Notes: a model not told the origin generated them from the sequence alone. A stretch of DNA of 64,000 nucleotides from Chloroflexota bacterium (GCA_009838735.1 VXQZ01000030.1:1-64000); one strand, 5' to 3'. Shown: positions 8,814-17,523, counted from the first letter of the stretch. Numbers and translations: made by a program.

Positions 8814-9239
8814 ATGGCGAAGCGTGTACGCGCAGTGTTGACGCTGCAGTTGGAGGCGGGCAAGGCCAGCCCGGCGCCGCCCGTCGGCCCAGCGTTGGGT
8901 CAGCACGGCGTGGGGATCATGGAGTTCGTTAAGAGCTACAACGAGCGGACGGCGTCCAGCGCCGGTGAGTTGATTCCCGCTCAGATTACAGTTTTCGAGG
9001 ATCGTTCCTTCAGCTTCGAGCTGAGGACTCCGCCGGCTTCGGACTTGATTCGGCGCGCGGCCGGATTGGAAAAGGGCGCTTCCGAACCTCGTCGAGAAGT
9101 GGCGGGTTCGATCACCTCGGACCAGGTGCGGGCGATCGCCGAACAGAAGATGCAAGACCTGAATGCAAACGACATCGAAGCGGCGATGCTGATGATCTCC
9201 GGCACGGCGCGCTCGATGGGCGTAGAAGTCGAGGGTTAA
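8814..9239 (+). CDS. rplK: Ribosomal protein L11
   Basis: 50S protein of the GTPase-associated centre. N-terminal signature [21 protein letters not shown] and the C-terminal rRNA-binding part with [20 protein letters not shown] are both recognisable; 141 residues is the usual length. ATG start with GGGAG upstream. The 88-base gap after nusG has TTCACA at 8727-8732 and TAGGCT at 8748-8753, spaced too closely to be a convincing promoter. Confidence 0.97.
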   Translation: MAKRVRAVLTLQLEAGKASPAPPVGPALGQHGVGIMEFVKSYNERTASSAGELIPAQITVFEDRSFSFELRTPPASDLIRRAAGLEKGASEPRREVAGSITSDQVRAIAEQKMQDLNANDIEAAMLMISGTARSMGVEVEG

Positions 9240-9242
9240 GGG

Positions 9243-9956
9243 ATGCCGAAGCGAGGCAAGCGGTACCGCGGCGCGTTGGAGTCGTACAACAAGGAATCGC
9301 ACTACCCACCGGACGAAGCGGTGGCGCTGATCAAGCAGATGGCGACCGCCAAGTTCGACGAGACCGTAGAACTGCACATCCGCACCGGACTCGACGTGCG
9401 GCATGCCGACCAGCAGTTGCGCGGGACGGCGCGACTGCCACACGGCCTGGGCAAAGAGGTCCGCGTGGCCGTCTTCGCCGAGGGCGACGCCGCCAGCGCC
9501 GCGACCGAGGCAGGCGCCGAAATCGTCGGCTCGGACGACTTGATCGAACGCGTCCAAGATGGATTCACCGAGTTTGACGTCGCCGTCGCACAGCGCGACC
9601 TGATGGGCAAGGTCGGTCGACTCGGGCGGGTCCTGGGTCCGCGTGGACTGATGCCCAACCCTCGGGCCGGAACCGTGGTCGATCGCAATGATGTCGCCAA
9701 GGCGGTTGGCGAGGCCAAGGCCGGACGGGTCGAGTTCCGCACCGATCGCGAGGCGTCTGTTCACGTCCCACTGGGCAAGGCGAGCTTCGGCGAGGACCAA
9801 CTGCTTGAGAACCTGGCGACGATGGTTTCGGAGATCGTCAAGGCCAGGCCGTCAGGCTCGAAAGGCAGCTACATTCGCTCGCTGAACATCGCATCGACGA
9901 TGGGACCGGGCGTAAAGCTGGAACAGCAGTCGACCCTGGCGCTCAAGGTGGACTAG
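9243..9956 (+). CDS. rplA: Ribosomal protein L1
   Basis: 50S stalk protein, 237 residues, full length. Family features: MPKRGKRYRGA start, the GLDVRHADQQLRGTARLPHG segment, and the GPRGLMPNPRAGTV signature in the second domain. Three bases separate it from rplK, so the two are cotranscribed. In many bacteria L1 represses this pair through its mRNA; no specific L1 site was identified here. Confidence 0.97.
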   Translation: MPKRGKRYRGALESYNKESHYPPDEAVALIKQMATAKFDETVELHIRTGLDVRHADQQLRGTARLPHGLGKEVRVAVFAEGDAASAATEAGAEIVGSDDLIERVQDGFTEFDVAVAQRDLMGKVGRLGRVLGPRGLMPNPRAGTVVDRNDVAKAVGEAKAGRVEFRTDREASVHVPLGKASFGEDQLLENLATMVSEIVKARPSGSKGSYIRSLNIASTMGPGVKLEQQSTLALKVD

Positions 9957-9986
9957 CGATGGGGAATCTGTCAGTTGCTCGCGCGA

Positions 9987-10016
9987 CTGACGCTGATCGG
10001 CAGACTGGACTAGGCT
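9987..10016 (+). promoter_or_regulatory. Candidate promoter for rplJL
   Basis: CTGACG at 9987-9992 and TAGGCT at 10011-10016 are 18 bases apart and match sigma-70 consensus at four and three or four positions. A second TAGGCT at 10020-10025 has no -35. The site lies upstream of the L10 leader, so a transcript from here would include the whole leader. Weak by sequence alone. Confidence 0.4.
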
Positions 10017-10043
10017 GACTAGGCTGGGGATCGAACAACGAAC

Positions 10044-10112
10044 GCATTTGCCGCCCGAGACCGCTGGCGAATCCCGATTCCGGGGTTCCTGAAACGACCA
10101 GCGCAGGCAGCA
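10044..10112 (+). promoter_or_regulatory. L10 leader (rplJL autoregulatory RNA)
   Basis: The 256-base gap before rplJ contains a folded element with the hallmarks of the ribosomal L10 leader: GAGACCGCTGG on the 5' strand, pairing CGCTGG (10062-10067) with CCAGCG (10098-10103), outer GCC/GGC pairing, and an apical hairpin GAATCCC/GGGGTTC around GATTCC. Known L10(L12)4 complexes bind such leaders and repress rplJ and rplL. No other gene is visible in the gap. Confidence 0.7.
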
Positions 10113-10212
10113 GCCGGGATCAGGCTCGCGCGTTGGCGGGCCGTCGTGTGGTTGCAGGTCTGGTGGTCGAGCGGGTTGGAGCGGCGGAAGCGACGGACTT
10201 GTTGGGGGTGGT

Positions 10213-10758
10213 ATGGCAACTGAACGCAAACGGGAACAGGTTGCGCTGCTTGAGGAGCGCCTGGGTCGCGCGTCGATCACGATCGGCATCGACTATCGCG
10301 GCCTGAGCGTCAAGGACATGCAGCAGCTGCGCCGCGGGATCCGCGCGGAAGCGCCGGAGACCGAACTGCGCGTGATCAAGAACACGCTGTGGCGTCGCGC
10401 GTCGGAAGGGGCCGGCGAGCCGGACGCCGCCGGTCTGGCGCAGGAAGCGACGGCGATGCTGTTCGGCTTCGGCGATCTGACTGAAGCGCCCCGGGCTCTG
10501 CAGAAGTACATCCGTGAAGAGCGGTTGGAGTTACCGATCTACGGCGTCTACGTCGAGGGCGAGCTGCAGGATGGCTCGCAGGTCGGCGCGCTGGCCGACG
10601 TACCGAGCCGTCCCGAGCTGATGGCCAAGGTTGCCGGTGGTCTGACCAGTCCGGTTTCCGGTCTGGCTGGCGTGCTCAGTGCCGTCTTCCGCGACGTCGC
10701 CGCGATCGTTGAGGCGCGAGCGGAACAGCTTGAGGCTGCCGAGCCGGGAGCCGAATAG
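10213..10758 (+). CDS. rplJ: Ribosomal protein L10
   Basis: 50S stalk base protein that anchors L7/L12 dimers. N-terminal rRNA-binding part has the family pattern [23 protein letters not shown] and [10 protein letters not shown]; the C-terminal helix carries the L12 binding region. 181 residues. ATG with GGGGGTGG upstream. The terminal residues [11 protein letters not shown] are acidic like the tails on other ribosomal proteins in the window. Confidence 0.96.
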   Translation: MATERKREQVALLEERLGRASITIGIDYRGLSVKDMQQLRRGIRAEAPETELRVIKNTLWRRASEGAGEPDAAGLAQEATAMLFGFGDLTEAPRALQKYIREERLELPIYGVYVEGELQDGSQVGALADVPSRPELMAKVAGGLTSPVSGLAGVLSAVFRDVAAIVEARAEQLEAAEPGAE

Positions 10759-10840
10759 GAGACTGGCGATACGGGCCACGCGCTCGGTCGCAGAACCAGG
10801 GAACAGGCGGCCGCGAAGGCCGGCAAGAGTGGAGACTGAC

Positions 10841-11224
10841 ATGTCGAAGGTTGACGAAGCGTTTGAACTGATCAGCGCGATGACGATTCTCGAGGCGCGC
10901 GATTTGGTCAAGCGCATCGAGGAAGAGTTCGGCGTCACGGCGGCCGCTCCGGTGGCTGCGGTGGCGGTTGCCGGCAACGGCGCCGCCGCGACGGCCGAAG
11001 CGGCTGAAGAGCAGACCGAGTTCGATGTCGTGCTGCAGGCCTTCGGTGACAAGAAGATCAACGTGATCAAGGCCGTGCGTGCTGTGACAGAACTCGGATT
11101 GCGTGAGGCCAAAGAGTTCGTCGAATCGGCCCCGCAGACCGTCAAGGAAGGTCTGCCCAAGGAGGAGGCCGAAGCGGTCAAGGCATCGTTGGAAGAGGCC
11201 GGCGCGACCGTCGAACTGAAGTAG
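10841..11224 (+). CDS. rplL: Ribosomal protein L7/L12
   Basis: Stalk protein of 127 residues that recruits translation factors. N-terminal dimerisation helix, an Ala/Val-rich hinge at about 35-55, and the C-terminal domain with [20 protein letters not shown] and [12 protein letters not shown]. The ATG at 10841 has GGAGA 6 bases upstream and gives the normal family start MSKVDEAFE; longer in-frame readings add a non-homologous leader. rpoB, the usual next gene, is absent; a LysM gene follows after 152 bases. Confidence 0.97.
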   Translation: MSKVDEAFELISAMTILEARDLVKRIEEEFGVTAAAPVAAVAVAGNGAAATAEAAEEQTEFDVVLQAFGDKKINVIKAVRAVTELGLREAKEFVESAPQTVKEGLPKEEAEAVKASLEEAGATVELK

Positions 11225-11305
11225 GCGGGCTTACCGAGCGGTCGGCAATCGCTGACATCTGCGCGTCCTGACTGAGCAGGGCTCAACCGAACTTCGCTGC
11301 TCGCC

Positions 11306-11334
11306 TTGCGCTATCGTTAACCCTGTTTTACAGT
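11306..11334 (+). promoter_or_regulatory. Candidate promoter for the LysM gene
   Basis: TTGCGC at 11306-11311 and TACAGT at 11329-11334 are separated by 17 bases. The -10 matches consensus at four of six positions and the -35 at its TTG. It lies in the gap after rplL and would start a transcript about 36 bases before the ATG at 11377. Confidence 0.45.
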
Positions 11335-11376
11335 TCCGCGTCGGCTGGGCGGCCGATGCGGCCTCCGGGGGACGCG

Positions 11377-11973
11377 ATGGCGCTCGATCACCCGGCCCTG
11401 AACCTACCTGTCGGCGGGACTGTGCGCAGTTCACGAGTGTTGGAACTGGCGGTTGTGATCGTGTTGACCGTGGCTGTAGTGGTGGTTGCCGCGCTGTGGG
11501 GATCGAGGTCGGACACCGCAGAGCCCGTCTCCCTGGGTTCCGTTGAGCCGGTGAGCCAGGCGCCGGCTGCGGGCGCGCTGCCTTCGCAGGATGTGGAACC
11601 AGCCACGACAGTGGCCTCGGAAAGAGTGAACTCGGCAGTCGCTGCAGAGCCGGCAGTGGCAACGGCAGAGTCTGCTCGAACAACGTCGGCGGCAGAGTCG
11701 GCGGCTATCGCGGAGATTCCGAGCTTTGCAGGTCGCCAGCTGCCGAGTTCGTTTGAGCGCTACCAGGTGCAACGCGGCGAGACACTGGACTCGATCGCCG
11801 AGGCTCAGGGACTGACTGTGTCTGAACTTGTGCTCTGGAATTCGCACCTGGATAAGGACGCCGTCCTGATTCCAGGCGAATGGCTGTCGATTCCGCAGTG
11901 GGACGGGCCGGCTGTTGCCGACGAAATGGGATTGGTCGAGGAGGGCGGAAAGAGCGGTCGCGGCGGTGGATAG
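11377..11973 (+). CDS. Membrane-anchored LysM domain protein
   Basis: Predicted single-pass protein with an outside C-terminal LysM fold that may bind peptidoglycan. One hydrophobic segment rich in Val, Ala and Ile sits near residues 24-46. A low-complexity linker rich in Ala, Ser, Glu and Val follows, then the LysM motif starting YQVQRGETLDSIAEAQG and ending VLIPGEWLSIP. Start chosen at ATG 11377 because GGGGGA precedes it by 4 bases; an ATG at 11356 has none. Downstream gene overlaps its end. Partner and target unknown. Confidence 0.8.
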   Translation: MALDHPALNLPVGGTVRSSRVLELAVVIVLTVAVVVVAALWGSRSDTAEPVSLGSVEPVSQAPAAGALPSQDVEPATTVASERVNSAVAAEPAVATAESARTTSAAESAAIAEIPSFAGRQLPSSFERYQVQRGETLDSIAEAQGLTVSELVLWNSHLDKDAVLIPGEWLSIPQWDGPAVADEMGLVEEGGKSGRGGG

Positions 11974-12589
11974 GCTTCAGGAGCTACGCGGCACGCAGGC
12001 ACCCGATCAGGAGCGGGCCCGGCGCGGCATCCTGCGTTCGATGTTGATCTGGACACCGGCGTTTGCCCTGCTGACGGTCGGCGCCGTCTACATGGTGGTT
12101 GATGCGTTGGGCGGTAACGGGGGCGCGTGGTTCGGTTTCTCTCTGTTCGCGCTGATCGGCCTGCTGTCCGGATTTTCGGCACTGTCGGCGTTTCGTGACT
12201 GGTTTTCCGAGCCAATCGAGACCACGGGGCAAGTGGCGCGCAAGTGGCGCAAGTTCGACCTGTTGATCTTTTTCCGGGCCCACTACGTCTTGGTCGCGCG
12301 GCGAGTGTTTCGCGTCCCGCGATTGATGTTCGACGAAATGCCCGACCGAGGCGGGTGGGTTTACATCAATCACTACCCCCATACGAACGCGTTGATCTCG
12401 TGGCGTCCATTAGGGGAAGAAGAGCGGCCGCGCACCGAAGAGGAAGCTGAGCGGGCGGAAGCTGATGCGGAGCGCTCGCGCGATATTGAAGAGGCCTGGG
12501 AAGAGCGGCGGCGTGAGCGAGATCGGGAAGCGGCTCAGGCTCGCGAACGGGTCGATCTGCCGACGTTCGGCGACGGTCGCGACGATTAG
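11966..12589 (+). CDS. Two-span membrane protein with charged tail
   Basis: Not recognised by name. About 207 residues from a GTG at 11966, which overlaps the LysM gene by 8 bases; a TTG at 11915 in the same frame is less likely. Two hydrophobic segments (opening MLIWTPAFALLTVGAVYMVV and WFGFSLFALIGLLSGF) are followed by a basic cytosolic region with KWRKFDLLIFFRAHYVLVARR and then a Glu/Arg-rich tail of about 60 residues likely to be helical. Its place between a LysM protein and radC gives no clear role. Confidence 0.65.
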   Translation: MDRLQELRGTQAPDQERARRGILRSMLIWTPAFALLTVGAVYMVVDALGGNGGAWFGFSLFALIGLLSGFSALSAFRDWFSEPIETTGQVARKWRKFDLLIFFRAHYVLVARRVFRVPRLMFDEMPDRGGWVYINHYPHTNALISWRPLGEEERPRTEEEAERAEADAERSRDIEEAWEERRRERDREAAQARERVDLPTFGDGRDD

Positions 12590-12592
12590 CAC

Positions 12593-13459
12593 GTGCGAGA
12601 TCACCTGGCGGATCTCACAGCAGCCTGGGAACGGGAAGACCACGAGCGGCACAAGTTGAGTGAAGAAGCGGATACCGCTTCTGTTTCGGCGACCAAACGA
12701 CAAAGCCCCGGTTCCAGGTTGACCGCGCACATGGACAAGGACGATCTGCCGCGCGAACGGCTGGTTCGTCTGGGCGCCGACGCGCTGTCAAATGCGGAGC
12801 TGGTTGCGATTCTGCTGAGCACCGGCGATCGCGAAGAGAACGTCCTGGAGAAGTCGCGCAGCCTGCTGAAGGACCGCGGTCTGGTGGGGTTGCTGCGTTC
12901 CGACGTGCGTGAGTTACAGCAGGTCTCGGGACTGGGTGTGGCCAAAGTGACGCGGATCAAAGCGGCGGTCGAACTTGCGGCACGGGGGCTGGCGGACGAT
13001 GAGTGGCCGGCGCGTCAGCCGTTTCGCTCGGCCGAGCAGGTGTTCGAGCGTTATCGAGGATTGCTGGGCGATCTGGTGCATGAGGAGGTCTGGGTACTCG
13101 TGCTCGATCAGCAGCATTGCCTGATTCGCGAGGAGCGGTTGTACAAGGGCATGGTTCACGGCGCTTCGGTTCGTGTGGCGGAGCTGTTGCGGCCGGTGAT
13201 CGTGCATCAGGGTCCTGCGATGATCGTCGTACATAACCATCCTTCTGGATCGCCAGAGCCGTCTCGAGCAGACAGAGAGATGACTACTGACTTGAGCACG
13301 GCCTCATCGACGATGGGAATCGAGCTGTTGGACCATGTGATCGTGACTCGCTCTGACCATGCGTCGATGGCGAGACTGGGCCTAATGGGCTCTGAGGCGC
13401 CGAGCGCCAGGGAGGCCGGGGAGGCCGGGGAGGCCAGGACGGATCGTTATCTCGCCTGA
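12593..13459 (+). CDS. radC: RadC family JAMM-domain protein
   Basis: Has the helix-hairpin-helix type N-terminal part (ALSNAELVAILLSTGDREEN, VSGLGVAKVTRIKA) and a C-terminal JAMM metalloprotease-like domain with HNHPSGSPEPSRAD, which supplies the metal-binding His, His and Asp. The role of RadC in DNA metabolism is unsettled. GTG at 12593 is the first possible start, but about 40 residues precede the normal family N-terminus (LTAHMDKDDLPRERL), so the real start may be further in, for example ATG 12731. The stop codon TGA lies in a short CGCC/GGCG hairpin. Confidence 0.88.
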   Translation: MRDHLADLTAAWEREDHERHKLSEEADTASVSATKRQSPGSRLTAHMDKDDLPRERLVRLGADALSNAELVAILLSTGDREENVLEKSRSLLKDRGLVGLLRSDVRELQQVSGLGVAKVTRIKAAVELAARGLADDEWPARQPFRSAEQVFERYRGLLGDLVHEEVWVLVLDQQHCLIREERLYKGMVHGASVRVAELLRPVIVHQGPAMIVVHNHPSGSPEPSRADREMTTDLSTASSTMGIELLDHVIVTRSDHASMARLGLMGSEAPSAREAGEAGEARTDRYLA

Positions 13460-13485
13460 GGGCGCGCTCGGCCGACCTGTGTACA

Positions 13486-14079
13486 GTGAGCCACGTGAGC
13501 GACTCGGGGCTGATCCTGGGACTTGGCTGGATCGATCTGGTCATCATTGGAGTGGCCATCGGGATCGGCGTATGGGGCTGGCGGATGGGCATTTTGCGCG
13601 CCGGCGTGGCACTGTTGGCGATCGTGGTCGGCGTCCTGTTGGCTGGGATGTATCACGAACGAGTGTTCATCGACCTTGCGATTGCCGAGACCCCCTCAGG
13701 GGCGATGCGGGCTGCCAGCTTCATCGTGATCCTGGCACTGGTGTCGGTTGGCGGCTTCGTGATTGGGACATTTCTGCGTGGCCTGGCGTCAGTTCTGTTG
13801 CTGGGCTGGGCTGATCGGGCGGCAGGCGGGTTCTTCGGCGTGTTGTTAGGTCTGTTGCTGGCCCAGGCAACGATCGCAATCGTGGTGCTCGCTGGTCTGG
13901 ATGATGCCAACGGCGAGATCGGCGAATCCGTCATTGGCTGGGTGATGATGGACAACGTGCCCGTAGTGAGAGCGTTGCTCCCGACAGAGTTCGACCTGGC
14001 GATCCAGCAGTTCGTGGCCGAAGTGGACACTGTCAGGTCGGCGACAAACGGGGTTCAGAGTCAACTCGGTGGGGGATAG
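13486..14079 (+). CDS. CvpA family membrane protein
   Basis: Integral membrane protein with four predicted spans and the CvpA/colicin V production layout: short N-terminus, WIDLVIIGVAIGIGVWGWRMG, further Val/Leu-rich spans, and a soluble acidic tail. Biochemical function is not known for the family. GTG at 13486 and GTG at 13495 are both possible starts; TACAGT at 13482-13487 could be a -10 box, which would favour the second and a nearly leaderless message. No clear ribosome site for either. Confidence 0.78.
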   Translation: MSHVSDSGLILGLGWIDLVIIGVAIGIGVWGWRMGILRAGVALLAIVVGVLLAGMYHERVFIDLAIAETPSGAMRAASFIVILALVSVGGFVIGTFLRGLASVLLLGWADRAAGGFFGVLLGLLLAQATIAIVVLAGLDDANGEIGESVIGWVMMDNVPVVRALLPTEFDLAIQQFVAEVDTVRSATNGVQSQLGGG

Positions 14080-14163
14080 CGCGGCGAACCGCGGGCGAGG
14101 AATCTGACTAACCTGACGCAAACGTTGCCGTACTTGATGCGGTGGTACGATCACGTCGGTGCA

Positions 14164-14712
14164 ATGTCGGTTCTGAACAAGTCGGTCCTGGTGCTGAATC
14201 AGAACTATGAGCCCTTGCATGTGTGCAACGTGCGTCGGGCGGTGGTGTTGGTGGCGCGGGGCAAGGCCGAGGTGATCGATCGGCTGGATCGGGCCAAAGC
14301 TCTGCTGCGAACGGTGAGCGGCGAGCTTGATGTGCCCTCGGTGATTCGCATGGTCTACTTCATCAGGCGCCCGCGGCCGGTGATGCGTTTGTCCCGCCGG
14401 GAGGTGTTCAATCGCGATCGATTCATATGTCAATATTGCGGTCGGCGCACAGCGCTCAAGGACCTGACCCTGGATCATGTGCTGCCCCGATTCCGCGGGG
14501 GCCGGCACACCTGGGAGAACCTGGTCTCGGCCTGCCGAGGGTGCAACCATCGCAAGGCCGGCCGAACGCCTCGTGAGGCCCGGATGCAACTGCGGAACCA
14601 ACCCAGGCGGCCGACCGTGACCCCTGTCAACCTCTTTGGTCAGTACCTGGAGAATCAGCCTGGCTGGGCGCCGTTCATCCCAGGCGCCGATCGGGCCATG
14701 TCGGGCGACTGA
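14164..14712 (+). CDS. HNH endonuclease family protein
   Basis: Small HNH nuclease-fold protein of 182 residues. The N-terminal half is the family part with VLVLNQNYEPLHVCNVRRA and FIRRPRPVMRLSRREVF; the HNH core follows with zinc knuckle CQYC, catalytic-type LTLDHVLPRFRGG, WENLVSACRGCNHRK. Widely present chromosomal type not tied to a mobile element; cellular target unknown. ATG 14164 chosen because homologs begin at this position; TACGAT at 14146-14151 could be a -10 box just upstream. Convergent with mutM. Confidence 0.85.
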   Translation: MSVLNKSVLVLNQNYEPLHVCNVRRAVVLVARGKAEVIDRLDRAKALLRTVSGELDVPSVIRMVYFIRRPRPVMRLSRREVFNRDRFICQYCGRRTALKDLTLDHVLPRFRGGRHTWENLVSACRGCNHRKAGRTPREARMQLRNQPRRPTVTPVNLFGQYLENQPGWAPFIPGADRAMSGD

Positions 14713-14719
14713 TCGCCCG
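14702..14719. terminator. Hairpin between convergent HNH gene and mutM
   Basis: Perfect 7-bp inverted repeat CGGGCGA / TCGCCCG with loop CTGA. The loop contains the stop codon of the HNH gene (14710-14712), and the hairpin is 12 bases from the end of mutM. No T run on either side, so termination strength is uncertain, but the convergent position suits a two-way terminator. Confidence 0.5.
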
Positions 14720-14730
14720 GGGCTACGGCA

Positions 14731-15558
14731 TCAGACGGGCTGACAGTTGCGGCAGAACGACGTGACACGGCGGTTCGGCGCGACCTCGGAGATGAGACTC
14801 TCACACCTGGGACACGGTTCACCGCCCTTGCGGTGAACGTTGAGGAACTCGCGTGGTTTCGTGTCGATCTTCTGTCCGATCTCGGTTTCGGCGATTTCGG
14901 CGGCCCAGTGCAGCGTGTCGCGCATCGCGTCGAACAGTTCGCCCCGGCGAGACTCGGGAAGGGTGGAGATCTTGGTGAAGGGATGGATTCCGGCGTTGAA
15001 GAGGATTTCGTCGGAGTAGGCATTGCCGATGCCAGCGATGAACTTCGCGTTGACCAGAGCGTTTTTGACCTGTCCGCGATAGCGCTTCAATCGCTTGAGA
15101 AACTCGTCCTGATCGAGAGCCGGATCGAGGGCGTCAGGTCCCTGTTCGCTGAGCACCGGTACCGTGTCGAGGTCGTCGGCATCCACGAGGTAAACCTTGC
15201 CGAGATAGCGTTCATCGATGTAGCGGATCCCGAGTGGATCATCCGTGTCCTGGAATCTGAGGCTGAAACACGTTCTCGCATGGGCCCTACGATTCCCGTC
15301 CGGACCCGAGGTCCACTGGAATCTGCCATTGAGCATCGGGTTGACAGCCATCACGCTCCCGCGGTCGGTGCGGAACAAGAGGAACTTGCCGGTTCGTTCG
15401 ACCATCTCGAACTGCGCACCGAGCAGGCCCGCCTCGAAGTCTTCCCTTGGCAGGCGGATCACAATCGGCTTCTGGATGTCGACGTTGGTGATCGGCCTTC
15501 CTCGTAGACGTTCGGTCAGCACTCGGGCGATGTGTTGGAGTTCGGGGATCTCTGGCAT
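14731..15558 (-). CDS. mutM: Formamidopyrimidine-DNA glycosylase
   Basis: Base-excision repair enzyme for oxidised purines (Fpg/MutM). Mature N-terminus is Pro-Glu as required for Schiff base catalysis (MPEIPELQ). The basic residue in RTGKFLLF fits the catalytic Lys-57, the H2TH segment is KNALVNAKFIAGIGNAYSDE, and a C-terminal zinc finger has CPRC and CRNC. 275 residues, normal length. The motif usually read HLGMTGRL is NPMLNGRFQW here. Last gene of a minus-strand run, 15 bases after pheA. Confidence 0.93.
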   Translation of the reverse strand: MPEIPELQHIARVLTERLRGRPITNVDIQKPIVIRLPREDFEAGLLGAQFEMVERTGKFLLFRTDRGSVMAVNPMLNGRFQWTSGPDGNRRAHARTCFSLRFQDTDDPLGIRYIDERYLGKVYLVDADDLDTVPVLSEQGPDALDPALDQDEFLKRLKRYRGQVKNALVNAKFIAGIGNAYSDEILFNAGIHPFTKISTLPESRRGELFDAMRDTLHWAAEIAETEIGQKIDTKPREFLNVHRKGGEPCPRCESLISEVAPNRRVTSFCRNCQPV

Positions 15559-15573
15559 GTCGGTCGCGGGTCG

Positions 15574-16428
15574 TCAGTTCCTGGGGGCCTTCGGATAGCT
15601 GCCGATGATCCGCAGCTGTTGCAGGTCGGGCTCCATGCGCGTGAGCGCGTTTGCCAGAGCCGGATCAGTGCGGTGCCCGTCGCAATCAATCAGAAACAGG
15701 TATGTGCCCAGACGCTCACGCGCCGGTCGGGACTCGATTCGGGTGAGATTGATGTCGGCGTCGGCGAAGTGCTGCAGCACACGCAGCAAGGCCCCGGGGC
15801 GGTTGGCAGTGGTGAACAGGATGGTCGAGCTATCGTCGCCAGTCGGTTTGTGATCCTCATGGGCCAGGACCACGAAGCGGGTAGCGTTGCGATGGTCGTC
15901 TTCGATGCCGAACTCGAGGATCCGGGCATCGTGCAAGTGGGCGGCCCGACGAGGCGCAATTGCAGCGACGTGATCACCGAGTTCAACCGCGCGCGCGACC
16001 GCCTGCGCGGTCGACAGGGTGGCTTCGGTCCGCACGTCCGGAAAGCGGCGGTTGAGATAGCGCTGACACTGCCCAAGCGCCTGTGGATGCGAGTAGATCA
16101 CGCCAATCTCAGAGGTGTCGGCATCGGGAGCAACAATCAGGCAATGCTCGATGGGGATGATGAGTTCGTCGCGGATGTGGAGGTCGAGTTGATGGATGAT
16201 CAAGTCGTGGGTTTCACCGACGGCGCCGGCAAGTGAGTTTTCGAACGGCACGATGGCGACGTCAGCTTCGTCGCGGGCTACTGCTTCAGCCGAGGCAGTG
16301 ATACTGGGATACGGCAGAAACTCAGACCCGGCATGCTCGCCGGCGAACAGCACGGCTGCCTGCTCGGTGAATGTGCCGGCGGGCCCCAGGTAGGCGATTC
16401 GATTCAAGGGATCGTCTGTGTCGCTCAT
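15574..16428 (-). CDS. pheA: Prephenate dehydratase
   Basis: Makes phenylpyruvate from prephenate in phenylalanine synthesis. Visible: AYLGPAGTFTEQAA at the N-terminus, VPFENSLAGAVGET, the catalytic ATRF motif in NATRFVVLA, and a C-terminal ACT domain with TRIESRPARERLGTYLF, the site of phenylalanine feedback. There is no chorismate mutase part. ATG at 16428 is 4 bases after the stop of the upstream TrkA-type gene; a TTG one codon earlier is possible. Confidence 0.94.
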   Translation of the reverse strand: MSDTDDPLNRIAYLGPAGTFTEQAAVLFAGEHAGSEFLPYPSITASAEAVARDEADVAIVPFENSLAGAVGETHDLIIHQLDLHIRDELIIPIEHCLIVAPDADTSEIGVIYSHPQALGQCQRYLNRRFPDVRTEATLSTAQAVARAVELGDHVAAIAPRRAAHLHDARILEFGIEDDHRNATRFVVLAHEDHKPTGDDSSTILFTTANRPGALLRVLQHFADADINLTRIESRPARERLGTYLFLIDCDGHRTDPALANALTRMEPDLQQLRIIGSYPKAPRN

Positions 16429-16432
16429 CAAT

Positions 16433-17095
16433 CTAGTGTTCTCCGGTTAACGCCAGGCGCAGTGCCGATTCATGCTCGGGTTGGGTGACAGCAACGATGA
16501 CATCGGCCGCATGGATCATCGTGTTCGGTCCAGGGATTTCCGGTTCGTCGTCCTTCCGGATGATCAGGGCCAGCACGGTGTGCGGTGGTAGGTCGAGATC
16601 CCGAACCGTGCATCCCACACAGGGTGCCAGACTGGGAATGACATGCTCGGCCAGCACGAACGCCGTTGATCGCATCTGTGTGAGACGGGTCAGACCGGCG
16701 CTGACCTCCTGTTCGATGGCGTTGACGATCGCGGTCGTGGCCGAAATGGTGTAGTGAAATCCAAGGGTCTGGAAGATGGGCTCGTTGCGCGGGTCGTTGA
16801 TGCGGGCGATTACCTTGGCAACGTTGAATCGGGTCTGAGCGGTCTGGGCGACCGCAAGGTTGGCCTGGTCGCGGCCCGTGCAAGCCACGACCACGTCGGC
16901 CCGATTCATGCCGGCCGCCCGCTGCACGTGGATTTCCGCTCCGTCGCCGAGCAGGGCGACCTCGCCGAGCTCGTTGTTGATGGCCCAGGCCGTGTTCCCG
17001 TCCCGTTCGACGACGCACACCTCGTGGCCCATCTCGATCAGGTCGCGGGCCGCGCCGCGTCCGACTTTGCCGCCGCCAACGAGGATGATGTACAT
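16433..17095 (-). CDS. TrkA-type potassium regulator, RCK_N and RCK_C
   Basis: Cytosolic regulatory subunit of a potassium uptake or channel system. Residues 1-120 form the Rossmann RCK_N domain with ILVGGGKVGRG binding NAD or ATP, and ACTGRDQANL; residues 135-220 fit the RCK_C domain. Two bases separate it from the second TrkA-type gene upstream, so the two are probably coexpressed and may form a mixed ring. No TrkH/KtrB membrane subunit is seen in the window. Paired TrkA genes of this sort (CeoB/CeoC) are known in Actinobacteria. Confidence 0.87.
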   Translation of the reverse strand: MYIILVGGGKVGRGAARDLIEMGHEVCVVERDGNTAWAINNELGEVALLGDGAEIHVQRAAGMNRADVVVACTGRDQANLAVAQTAQTRFNVAKVIARINDPRNEPIFQTLGFHYTISATTAIVNAIEQEVSAGLTRLTQMRSTAFVLAEHVIPSLAPCVGCTVRDLDLPPHTVLALIIRKDDEPEIPGPNTMIHAADVIVAVTQPEHESALRLALTGEH

Positions 17096-17097
17096 GG

Positions 17098-17523
17098 CTA
17101 CCCGGCGGCTCCGTCCGGTTCGTCGATCGCGAACGCCGCCTCGCGAACCATCTGGTCGAGGATGGTGGTCGGGTTGACGACATTGATGCCGAGCTGCCGG
17201 TAGACATCGGCTCGCTCGGGATCGTAGATTCGGGCAACTACGCGGGGCGAGCGATGGATGTGTTTGGCCACCTGCACCGCCATGGCGTTGCGGTTGTCGC
17301 CGTTGGCGAGCGCCAGGAAGACATCGGCTTCGGGCACGCCAGCTGCTTGTTGGACTTCAACATCTTCACCGGCGCCAATCATCGTGATGCCGGTGAAGTC
17401 GTCTTCCAACCAGTTGAAGGCCGCGGCGTCGATATCGATCACGGTGACATCGTGACCTTCGTGGTCGAGCTCTCGGGCCAGGGTCGAGCCCAGTCTGCCG
17501 CAACCCATGATGACGACGCGCAT
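17098..17523 (-). CDS. Short TrkA-type protein, RCK_N only
   Basis: 141 residues: a single RCK_N Rossmann domain starting MRVVIMGCGRLGSTLA, with acidic ribose-binding VIDIDAAAF and LALANGDNRNAMAV. It lacks the RCK_C ligand domain that its downstream partner keeps. ATG 17523 is a clear family start; a much longer in-frame reading upstream runs through the stress protein gene and is rejected. Likely acts together with the neighbouring full TrkA-type protein. Confidence 0.85.
   Translation of the reverse strand: MRVVIMGCGRLGSTLARELDHEGHDVTVIDIDAAAFNWLEDDFTGITMIGAGEDVEVQQAAGVPEADVFLALANGDNRNAMAVQVAKHIHRSPRVVARIYDPERADVYRQLGINVVNPTTILDQMVREAAFAIDEPDGAAG

Noticed and set aside
2236-10025. Recurring TAGGCT hexamer as a lineage -10 box
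   Set aside because: Seen near cysE, cysE end, rplK and rplJ, but at least two copies arise from a TAG stop codon followed by GCT, most lack a -35, and a hexamer of this composition is expected several times by chance in 64 kb.
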